15,050 nucleotides of DNA from an uncultured Finegoldia sp. (GTDB lineage: Bacteria; Bacillota; Clostridia; Tissierellales; Peptoniphilaceae): positions 1 through 15,050 of the forward strand of contig NZ_CAMXVC010000037.1 in NCBI RefSeq assembly GCF_947252345.1, in the 5' to 3' direction. The notes under the pieces are model-generated. The model was not told the origin of the DNA. It made no database searches and saw only the letters and a program-made list of their open reading frames with translations. Both the position numbers and the translations under genes were made by a program. Shown piece after piece: positions 9,250 to 14,997 of the stretch; within the stretch, counting starts at the first letter, position 1; each line of letters starts with the position of its first letter.

Positions 9250-10861
9250 TATAATCTCCTATAAACTCATTTAAAATTGAGTTTTGGGGAACTACGGAAT
9301 CATCCGCGATATCTATAAAATAGTTTAATATTGATTTTAATCGTTCTATTTCTGTGTAGTTTTCTCCGTATTTGTCATAATTTTTCACTAATTTCGTGAA
9401 GTATTTTTTCAAAATATTAATCTCATATATTAATGAAGAATCTATAACACTGTCTGCCTCATTTTGATATGCAAAAATATTTTTGTATTCAGCATCGTGA
9501 ACTCTAGGCCACTCAGATAGAGTATCATCGACGCTTTTATCCCTTTGAACAAAGTCTCTGACCATTCTTCTAATTAGTCTCATATCCGTTGTGGAAATCC
9601 TGTTGTGGCAGTCAATGCGAAGCTGCGTTAATGCAGAAACGTAAATTTTGTATTTATTTTTATCTGGAACAAGCTTAGTCAATTTTGGATTCAAACCATG
9701 AATACCTTCAATTATTATAATGCCATTATCATCTAATTTAGTTTTTTTATCACTAAATTCTCTCTCACCTGTAATGAAGTTAAAAATTGGCAAAGTGACA
9801 TATTCGCCCTCTAATAAATTCATCAAATTCTTGTTGAAAAGTTCTAAATCCAGGGCTTTTATTGATTCATAATCTTTATTTCCTTCGTCATCCAAAGGGG
9901 TATCTTTTCTATTTACAAAATAATTGTCCATTGAAATAGGAATTGGCTTTTTCCCTCTTACCGCCAATTGAACAGACAATCTCTTTGCCATTGTAGTCTT
10001 TCCAGAAGACGATGGCCCTGCTATTTGAACCAATCTTGCATTGTTGTATATAATCTTGTCCGCGATATATGAAATTTGATTTTCAAAATAAGCCTCGTTG
10101 ACACTAACCAAAAAGTCAATATCTCCCTGTTTAATCTTCTCATTCAAACTTCCGACATAACCAATATCCAACATATCTGTCCATTTTCTTGATTTTTCAA
10201 AAATTTTAGACAATGATTTTTGTTCTTTAAATTCACTAAATTCGCCATTATTGCTAACTGATATTACAATTCCAGGATAGTAATTCATTATTTTATAATG
10301 CTTCAAATATCTTGTTGAAGGCGCAACAAATCCTTCAATCCCGAAATAATGATTCATACATTTGTACAAAAATATTTCTTTTTTGTCGAGACTTTTGAGC
10401 AAGCGAAATTTTTGAACGTAGCCTTCTTTTTCAAATATATCAAACGCTTTTTCTCTCGATACTTTTATCCTTTCAATCTCTAAATTCTTGAAAATCAAAT
10501 CATCCATTATTGACTTTATTTCGTCCAAATCTTTGTAGTGTATCTCCTTGTTATTTTGAAATTGAAGATACATATAATCTCCAATTGTGTATTCCTCTAC
10601 CAATTGTTCATCTGGAAATTTAATTTTGAATGCCAATAGTAAAATCATAATCCCCGTCTTCATCAGAGTATCTTCTACGTATGGGCTTTTCTCGTCCAAA
10701 AATTCCAAAACATCATTATCTTCAACATAGCTCATAATATCAACGAGTTTATTGTTTTTTAGTGCTACGATAGAGTCCCCAAACCCACATTTTTTTGCAA
10801 AATTGTATATAGTTGTGTTTTCAAATTCATAATTTTTATCTGTGTTTTTTATCTTAAACAT
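9242..10861 (-). CDS. Nucleoside (uridine kinase-like) kinase with N-terminal TGS and ThrRS-like domains
   Basis: A 539-residue cytoplasmic enzyme expected to phosphorylate a nucleoside with a nucleoside triphosphate. The N-terminus (about 1-57) resembles a TGS ubiquitin-like fold. Residues about 60-230 resemble the second additional domain of threonyl-tRNA synthetase (the HYFGIEGFVAPSTRYL region). The C-terminal half is a uridine kinase/phosphoribulokinase-type P-loop domain: Walker A GPSSSGKTT (282-290), MDNYF with Asp312 (311-315), IIIEGIHGL (382-390) and the lid-like RRMVRDFVQR (431-440). This fusion is known in clostridia and Thermotoga; the physiological substrate is not certain from sequence. 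The ATG at 10861 directly follows the stop of the pseudouridine synthase, with GGAG about 8 bases upstream, so the two are co-expressed. Linkage to addB may be merely operonic. Confidence 0.9.
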   Translation of the reverse strand: MFKIKNTDKNYEFENTTIYNFAKKCGFGDSIVALKNNKLVDIMSYVEDNDVLEFLDEKSPYVEDTLMKTGIMILLLAFKIKFPDEQLVEEYTIGDYMYLQFQNNKEIHYKDLDEIKSIMDDLIFKNLEIERIKVSREKAFDIFEKEGYVQKFRLLKSLDKKEIFLYKCMNHYFGIEGFVAPSTRYLKHYKIMNYYPGIVISVSNNGEFSEFKEQKSLSKIFEKSRKWTDMLDIGYVGSLNEKIKQGDIDFLVSVNEAYFENQISYIADKIIYNNARLVQIAGPSSSGKTTMAKRLSVQLAVRGKKPIPISMDNYFVNRKDTPLDDEGNKDYESIKALDLELFNKNLMNLLEGEYVTLPIFNFITGEREFSDKKTKLDDNGIIIIEGIHGLNPKLTKLVPDKNKYKIYVSALTQLRIDCHNRISTTDMRLIRRMVRDFVQRDKSVDDTLSEWPRVHDAEYKNIFAYQNEADSVIDSSLIYEINILKKYFTKLVKNYDKYGENYTEIERLKSILNYFIDIADDSVVPQNSILNEFIGDYNE

Positions 10862-11818
10862 TTACTTCTCCAAATCCACCAATATATTATTGAATAAGTC
10901 ATCTCTTTTACTTTCAAAAACCATAGATTCGTATTTTTTGTATTTTCCCATACAATCTGGAAAAATCAGCTTGTATGAATGAAGCAATTGAAAGTTCAAT
11001 CCGTATTTTTCTTTAAATTTTTTATTAATATCTTTTCTTCCGTACTTTTTATCCCCAACTATTGGATGATTAATGTATGCCAAGTGTGTTCTTATTTGAT
11101 GAGTTCTTCCAGTTAATAAATCAATGTTAACCAGAGAATAATCCCCAAGATTTTCAACATTCCAAACTTTTGTAACACTTTTTTTGCCATCCTCATCTAC
11201 CAAGGATTTGTTCTTATTCTCGTCTTTTTCCAAAGCTAAATCTATTGTTTGATTTTCCAGATTACCCCACACAATCGTTTCGTATAATTTTGTTATATCT
11301 CGATTTTTAAACATCTGATTAAAATATTTTAAGCTATCGTAATTTTTTGCTCCCACCAAAATACCCGAAGTATTTCTATCTAGTCTATTTACAAGAGCTG
11401 GAGTAAACGTCTGATTTTTGCTCGGAGTAAATTGCTTTGTTTTAATCAGATAAGCTACCATCATATCCACTATATTTTTGCCGTAATCTTCACGAGTAGC
11501 CGCATGAGATAATACGCCAGCTTTTTTATTAATCACTATCAAATCTTCATCTTCGTAAATAATATCCAAATCAAAGTCATCTGCTGAGTAAATCTTGTTG
11601 TCAGTGTATTTTGTAATAACCTCTTCGTACAAATAAATATCAACAACATCATCTAGTTGAAGATTGTAGTCTGCATCGACTCTTTTTTTGTTGACCTTAA
11701 TTTTTTTAGTACGTATTAGTTTTTGAATGTGATTTTTCTTAATTTTTGGCATTAGTTTCATAATAAACCTGTCAATTCTTTGATTGTAACTGAAATTATC
11801 TATTTTGATATGTCTCAT
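10862..11818 (-). CDS. RluA-family 23S rRNA-type pseudouridine synthase
   Basis: A 318-residue enzyme that should convert specific uridines in structured RNA to pseudouridine. An S4 RNA-binding domain occupies about residues 12-62. The catalytic domain has motif I VNRLDRNTSG with Asp147 as the nucleophile, a motif II tyrosine in KLYE (Tyr179), and motif III RTHQIRTHL with HPIVGDKKYG after it. Motif I carries Asn144 where the textbook form has His (HRLD); I recall this variant in other Firmicute members and it does not touch the catalytic residue. RluC versus RluD specificity cannot be decided, so no gene symbol is given. AGGAG at 11828-11824 is 5 bases before the ATG. It is the first gene of the seven-gene leftward run and diverges from the MltG-like stub gene. 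Confidence 0.93.
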   Translation of the reverse strand: MRHIKIDNFSYNQRIDRFIMKLMPKIKKNHIQKLIRTKKIKVNKKRVDADYNLQLDDVVDIYLYEEVITKYTDNKIYSADDFDLDIIYEDEDLIVINKKAGVLSHAATREDYGKNIVDMMVAYLIKTKQFTPSKNQTFTPALVNRLDRNTSGILVGAKNYDSLKYFNQMFKNRDITKLYETIVWGNLENQTIDLALEKDENKNKSLVDEDGKKSVTKVWNVENLGDYSLVNIDLLTGRTHQIRTHLAYINHPIVGDKKYGRKDINKKFKEKYGLNFQLLHSYKLIFPDCMGKYKKYESMVFESKRDDLFNNILVDLEK

Positions 11819-11830
11819 TTTAACTCCTAT

Positions 11831-11859
11831 TTGAAAATTACCTTAAAAATCATTATAAT
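11831..11859 (+). promoter_or_regulatory. Promoter for the MltG-like stub gene
   Basis: TTGAAA (11831-11836), an exact 17-base spacer and TATAAT (11854-11859) form a near-perfect sigma-A promoter. The -10 box ends 18 bases before the ATG at 11878. The ribosome binding site GAGGAAGG (11864-11871) would lie at the very 5' end of the message, giving a leader of about 12 bases. Confidence 0.7.
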
Positions 11860-11875
11860 TAAAGAGGAAGGTGAA
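11852..11875 (-). promoter_or_regulatory. Weak candidate promoter for the leftward operon
   Basis: A TATAAT occurs on the minus strand at 11857-11852, sharing bases with the TATAAT of the rightward promoter because ATTATAAT is nearly self-complementary. No convincing -35 box lies at the right distance; the best hexamers are 12-15 bases away. The 59-base gap must still hold the operon promoter unless transcription starts inside the neighbouring gene. Confidence 0.25.
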
Positions 11876-11877
11876 CT

Positions 11878-12267
11878 ATGAAAAACTTAGTAGATGGCAT
11901 AATTGACTTTATTTATAAATTCGCAAAGATTTTGTTTTTGTTATTAATATTATTCGCTACGACTTTTTTTGTGTATAGAACTATAAATCATATGTTTAAC
12001 AAAAATTATCAAGAAAGTTCTACATACTCAAAAGAATTAAATATCAAGCAAATAACAGACGAAGTAAAAAACATAGAGATAACCATACCGCCTGAGGCAA
12101 AAGACTTGGATGTGTCCAAGATTTTAATAAGCGGAAATATCATTAAAGATGAAAATGAGTTTTTGAATTATCTAAAAGAAAATAAAATAACATCATTTAA
12201 ATCAGGCAATTTTAAATTAAACAAAGATATGCCAATAGAACAAATAGCTAATACAATAAAAAAATAA
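11878..12267 (+). CDS. Small membrane protein with MltG/YceG LysM-like domain and no catalytic domain
   Basis: A 129-residue protein with a short cytoplasmic start, one membrane helix (about 15-35) and an outward-facing tail. The tail matches the N-terminal subdomain of MltG, the endolytic peptidoglycan transglycosylase: a strand IEITIPPEA (66-74), a short helix, NIIKDENEFLNYL (88-99), then FKSGNFKLNKDMPIEQIANTI (107-127), equivalent to the MltG pattern of a Gly-x-Tyr/Phe strand followed by a helix. It stops where the YceG catalytic domain with its essential glutamate would begin. A full MltG has about 340-380 residues. The gene has a strong promoter, ribosome binding site and terminator, so it looks like a functional small protein and not debris. 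It may bind peptidoglycan or a cell-wall synthesis partner; that is inference. Confidence 0.8.
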   Translation: MKNLVDGIIDFIYKFAKILFLLLILFATTFFVYRTINHMFNKNYQESSTYSKELNIKQITDEVKNIEITIPPEAKDLDVSKILISGNIIKDENEFLNYLKENKITSFKSGNFKLNKDMPIEQIANTIKK

Positions 12268-12798
12268 CTAGTATCCCTCGTTGACGTAAGAATCGATGAG
12301 GGATGTTTTTTTTACCGGATTGAACACATTATGCTCAACAAGCTTTGCTTTTATTTTTTCATTTACCGTGTGAAAAATCATCTTTTCATAATCCTTTAGA
12401 ACTATTTCGTATAGATTATCTCTCATTCTGTAAGATAAAATATCAATATAATAAGCCTCTACATTTTTAAAGTCAATCAATTCCAAAATTTTTAAAATCG
12501 TATTATCCTTTTGAAGATAATAATTTCTACATTTATTCAAATACTCATTGTATTTTTTTTGCTTTTTGTTTTTATACTTATTAGCTAAAATATTGAACTC
12601 TTTCGCCTTAGAATTATAGTATTGATAATTAAATATACCCTCATTTACCGTTTTAATTGTAATAAAAGGTCGTAAATTGAAACTTCCAATCAAAGAATTA
12701 TTCTTTGATATAAAATCTTTTTTGCTTAGCTTACCCATATCCAATAAATCTATGAGTTCATTTCTTTTTTCAACAAACAAATCCACATTTTTTTTCAT
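12268..12798 (-). CDS. Uncharacterised clostridial family protein (DUF6648-like)
   Basis: A 176-residue, Lys/Asn/Tyr-rich protein with no signal peptide and no membrane segment, so probably cytoplasmic and largely helical. Recognisable stretches are the N-terminal FVEKRNELIDLL, FNYQYYNSKAKEFN (about 56-69), KNVEAYYIDI (about 111-120), LYEIVLKDYEKMIFH and the terminal KKTSLIDSYVNEGY. From memory these match a clostridial family catalogued as DUF6648 with no known function; the assignment was not checked. No catalytic or nucleotide-binding motif is visible. AGAGGA at 12809-12804 lies 5 bases before the ATG. It is a single-gene unit with its own promoter, meeting the MltG-like gene end to end with no spacer (stops at 12265-12267 and 12270-12268). 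Confidence 0.85.
   Translation of the reverse strand: MKKNVDLFVEKRNELIDLLDMGKLSKKDFISKNNSLIGSFNLRPFITIKTVNEGIFNYQYYNSKAKEFNILANKYKNKKQKKYNEYLNKCRNYYLQKDNTILKILELIDFKNVEAYYIDILSYRMRDNLYEIVLKDYEKMIFHTVNEKIKAKLVEHNVFNPVKKTSLIDSYVNEGY
12273..12313 (+). terminator. Strong intrinsic terminator inside the end of the convergent gene
   Basis: ATCCCTCGTTG (12273-12283) pairs with CGATGAGGGAT (12294-12304) with two G-U pairs and a ten-base loop. After one G come eight T (12306-12313). It ends the rightward transcript 6 bases after its stop. The stem also encodes the last residues of the leftward gene. Read leftward, the stem is followed by seven T only after an 8-base gap, so it may act weakly in that direction too. 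Confidence 0.85.
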
Positions 12799-12815
12799 AA
12801 TATTCCTCTAATTAA

Positions 12816-12843
12816 ATTATAATTCATATTTTAAACTTTTCAA
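12816..12843 (-). promoter_or_regulatory. Promoter for the DUF6648-like gene
   Basis: TTGAAA (12843-12838), a 16-base spacer and TATAAT (12821-12816) lie on the minus strand, just downstream of the asparaginase terminator. The -10 box ends 17 bases before the ATG at 12798, predicting a leader of about 11 bases that begins next to the AGAGGA ribosome binding site. Confidence 0.65.
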
Positions 12844-12853
12844 AATTCACAAT

Positions 12854-12884
12854 AAAAAAACAATAAAACAAATTTGTCTTATTG
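12854..12884 (-). terminator. Intrinsic terminator of the asparaginase gene
   Basis: On the minus strand CAATAAGACAAA (12884-12873) is followed directly by TTTGTTTTATTG (12872-12861), a 12-base inverted repeat with one G-U pair. Seven T follow (12860-12854). The stem is AT-rich but long, and it begins 11 bases after the stop. It separates the asparaginase message from the promoter of the next leftward gene. Confidence 0.75.
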
Positions 12885-12895
12885 CTTATAATTTT

Positions 12896-13894
12896 TTATT
12901 CAATTATTGAAATATCGTGATTAATAACAGAATAAAATTCCTCTTTTATTTTGTCGATATTTCTATTGTGTTTACCCATCGCATACATCATTTTGCACAC
13001 TACTGATTCAAGAGTCATATCTTTAGATTCTAAAACTTCTAATTTTTCTCTTATTCTCATTCCCACTTGGTACACTCCAATATCGGAACCTTCTTGAGGA
13101 ACCTGTGTCGTCATTACGATTATCTTATTTGTAGAATACTGGTCGATTAATTTTAAAAATTCCTCCGCAATGCTAGCAGGCATTCCACCCACTCCATAAC
13201 TTTCGACAATGATACAATCGTATTTTTCGAAAATCGCCGCTAAAATATCGCTTCTGATGGATGGAATTAACTTCAACAAAAACACACTTTCATCGACTTT
13301 ATCGTAAAATTTGACTTCATTATCCGATTTATCATCAATGTATCTTAGAACTTTTCCATCATGGATTATTGCAATCAAAGGATAATTTATAGAATCAAAA
13401 GCGTCAAAACTTTTCGTTCTAACTTTTCGTGCCCTATTTCCACAAATAACTTTTCCATTAAACACAATATTAACACCGTGGGATTTTTCCTTGCTCGCAA
13501 AAATCAACGCATCTATTAAATTGTTCTTTGCATCCGTAATATCATTCGAAATCGACTTCTGAGCACCTGTGATAACAATAGGTTTCTGACTATTTTGAAT
13601 CAAATATCCCAAAGCGGATGCGGTATATGCCAATGTGTCAGTCCCGTGAGTAATTACAAAACCATCATATTTGTCATAACTTTCTTTTATAGTATCTTTA
13701 ATCATTATCCAATGTTTAGGTCTGATATCAGTAGAATCTATGCTGAATAAACTTATTGTATCTAATTCAAAGTCAAATTTTTTGAATTTAACATAATTTA
13801 ATATATCTTGTGGTTGTAGTCCAGGTGCCAATCCTTTATTAGTATTAACTGATGCAATCGTGCCCCCCGTTGTGATTAATAGTAATTTTTTCAT
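12896..13894 (-). CDS. ansA: Type I (cytoplasmic) L-asparaginase
   Basis: A 332-residue enzyme hydrolysing L-asparagine to aspartate and ammonia. The first active-site motif is TTGGTIA (8-14, nucleophile Thr12) and the second HGTDT (83-87, with Thr85, Asp86). The substrate-pocket segment is DSTDIRP (53-59), and Lys157 in GNRARK aligns with the catalytic lysine of E. coli asparaginases. VESYGVGGMPA (230-240) is typical of the type I form. There is no signal peptide, and the length matches E. coli AnsA, so a cytoplasmic catabolic enzyme is expected. It lacks the extra N-terminal domain of GatD amidotransferase subunits. AGGAGGGG at 13905-13898 is 3 bases before the ATG. It is a single-gene unit with its own terminator, and it diverges from pstS. 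Confidence 0.92.
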   Translation of the reverse strand: MKKLLLITTGGTIASVNTNKGLAPGLQPQDILNYVKFKKFDFELDTISLFSIDSTDIRPKHWIMIKDTIKESYDKYDGFVITHGTDTLAYTASALGYLIQNSQKPIVITGAQKSISNDITDAKNNLIDALIFASKEKSHGVNIVFNGKVICGNRARKVRTKSFDAFDSINYPLIAIIHDGKVLRYIDDKSDNEVKFYDKVDESVFLLKLIPSIRSDILAAIFEKYDCIIVESYGVGGMPASIAEEFLKLIDQYSTNKIIVMTTQVPQEGSDIGVYQVGMRIREKLEVLESKDMTLESVVCKMMYAMGKHNRNIDKIKEEFYSVINHDISIIE

Positions 13895-13911
13895 AAACCC
13901 CTCCTAAAAAT

Positions 13912-13942
13912 AGTATAACACTTTATTTTTAAAAATTATCAA
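13912..13942 (-). promoter_or_regulatory. Extended -10 promoter for the asparaginase gene
   Basis: TGTTATACT (13920-13912) is an extended -10 element (TG, one base, TATACT). TTGATA at 13942-13937 is a possible -35 box at a long 19-base spacing. The -10 box ends 17 bases before the ATG at 13894. The -35 box overlaps the weakest Pho-box-like unit of the opposite strand. Confidence 0.55.
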
Positions 13943-13967
13943 CAAATAACTTTACACACAATTTACA
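13939..13967 (+). promoter_or_regulatory. Pho-box-like direct repeats upstream of pstS
   Basis: Two identical TTTACA hexamers start at 13951 and 13962, exactly 11 bases apart. A degenerate TCAACA at 13939 gives a third unit 12 bases earlier. Firmicute PhoP sites are direct repeats of TT(A/T)ACA-like hexamers with about 11-base periodicity, so position, sequence and period all fit phosphate-starvation control of pstS. TTTACA at 13962 could also be a -35 box for TAAAAT at 13986 (18-base spacer). The position is about 75-100 bases before the start codon. Confidence 0.55.
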
Positions 13968-14023
13968 TTGATATTATATGGATTTTAAAATTTATATGTA
14001 TTCTATTAGTAAATTAAATTAAG

Positions 14024-14029
14024 AAAGGA
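14024..14029 (+). promoter_or_regulatory. Ribosome binding site selecting a TTG start for pstS
   Basis: AAAGGA at 14024-14029 runs into the in-frame ATG at 14029, which is therefore too close to be the start. The TTG at 14038 lies 8 bases downstream, the normal distance, and gives a signal peptide beginning MKIKKIM. Confidence 0.7.
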
Positions 14030-14037
14030 TGATTTAT

Positions 14038-14973
14038 TTGAAAATCAAAAAAATTATGTTAGTTGCTATGATGCTTGTATTTGGAGTATTTTTGGTAGCG
14101 TGTGCAAAACAAGATGATGGAAAATCGTCAGACAACTCAAACAAAACAGAAAATGCTTCTACTGATTCTAACTCTGATAAAAGCGCAGGAGGCGAAATCC
14201 ACGTTGTATCAAGAGAAAATGGTTCAGGTACAAGAGGAGCCTTTACAGAAATAACTAAAATATTGGAAAAAGGTGCTGACGGAAAAGAGCAAGACAAAAC
14301 AACAGCTTCTGCAATCGTACAAAACAGCACCAACGCTGTTATGATGACTGTCGGTCAAGACAAAGATGCCATTGGATACATTTCATTGGGCTCATTGAAC
14401 GACAAAGTCAACGCAGTTAAAATCAACGGTGTCAAAGCAACTTCTGAAAATGTTCAAAAAGGAGACTACAAAATATCAAGACCTTTTAACGTTGCTTACA
14501 AAGGAGAATTAAAACCACTACCAAAAGATTTCTTAGATTACATTCTTTCAAAAGAAGGACAAGAAATTGTAAAAAAACAAGGCTACGAACAACTTCCTGA
14601 AAAAGCTAAACCTTACAACAAAAATTCACAAAAAGGTAAAATTGTACTAGCGGGCTCAACTTCGGTCTCTCCATTAATGGAAAAAATCTCAGAAAGCTAC
14701 AAAGCAATGTATCCAGAAGTGGAAATCGAAATCCAATCAACAGGCTCTTCAGCTGGTATGAACTCAGCTATAGAAGGTGTTTGTGATATCGGAATGGCTT
14801 CAAGAGAACTAAAAGACAAAGAAAAAGAACAACTAAAATCACAACCCATCGCAATTGATGGAATAGCAGTTATTGTAAACAAAGAAAATACCAACACAAT
14901 GGATTTAACTTTAGAACAAGTAAAAGATATTTTCACCGGCAAAATTACATCTTGGTCAGAAATTTCTAAATAA
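14038..14973 (+). CDS. pstS: Phosphate ABC transporter substrate-binding lipoprotein PstS, circularly permuted order
   Basis: A lipoprotein of 311 residues from the TTG start, capturing inorganic phosphate for the PstCAB importer. It has a basic, hydrophobic signal with lipobox LVAC (Cys22), then a Ser/Asn/Lys-rich linker to about residue 50. The first half carries VVSRENGSGTRGAF (56-69), IGYISLGSL and SRPF, which is normally the second half of PstS. The second half carries GKIVLAGSTSVSPLMEK, STGSSAGM (234-241), GMASRE and DGIAVIVNK and ends in FTGKITSWSEISK, which is normally the first half. All phosphate-binding loops are present once, so the fold should be complete with a new N-terminus between lobes. 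I recall the same order in other clostridial proteins but could not check. A Pho-box-like repeat precedes it. No pstC, pstA or pstB is in view, and a putative insertion-sequence end starts 24 bases past the stop. Confidence 0.9.
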   Translation: MKIKKIMLVAMMLVFGVFLVACAKQDDGKSSDNSNKTENASTDSNSDKSAGGEIHVVSRENGSGTRGAFTEITKILEKGADGKEQDKTTASAIVQNSTNAVMMTVGQDKDAIGYISLGSLNDKVNAVKINGVKATSENVQKGDYKISRPFNVAYKGELKPLPKDFLDYILSKEGQEIVKKQGYEQLPEKAKPYNKNSQKGKIVLAGSTSVSPLMEKISESYKAMYPEVEIEIQSTGSSAGMNSAIEGVCDIGMASRELKDKEKEQLKSQPIAIDGIAVIVNKENTNTMDLTLEQVKDIFTGKITSWSEISK

Positions 14974-14997
14974 CCCCTATCGAAAAGCAGATTTCTT

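Noticed and set aside
11878..12267. The MltG-like gene as a decayed pseudogene
   Set aside because: The frame is clean, ends at a domain boundary and is directly followed by a strong terminator; no remnant of the catalytic domain lies beyond it.
14029..14031. ATG as the pstS start
   Set aside because: It overlaps the AAAGGA ribosome binding site, while the TTG at 14038 has normal 8-base spacing and gives a standard lipoprotein signal.
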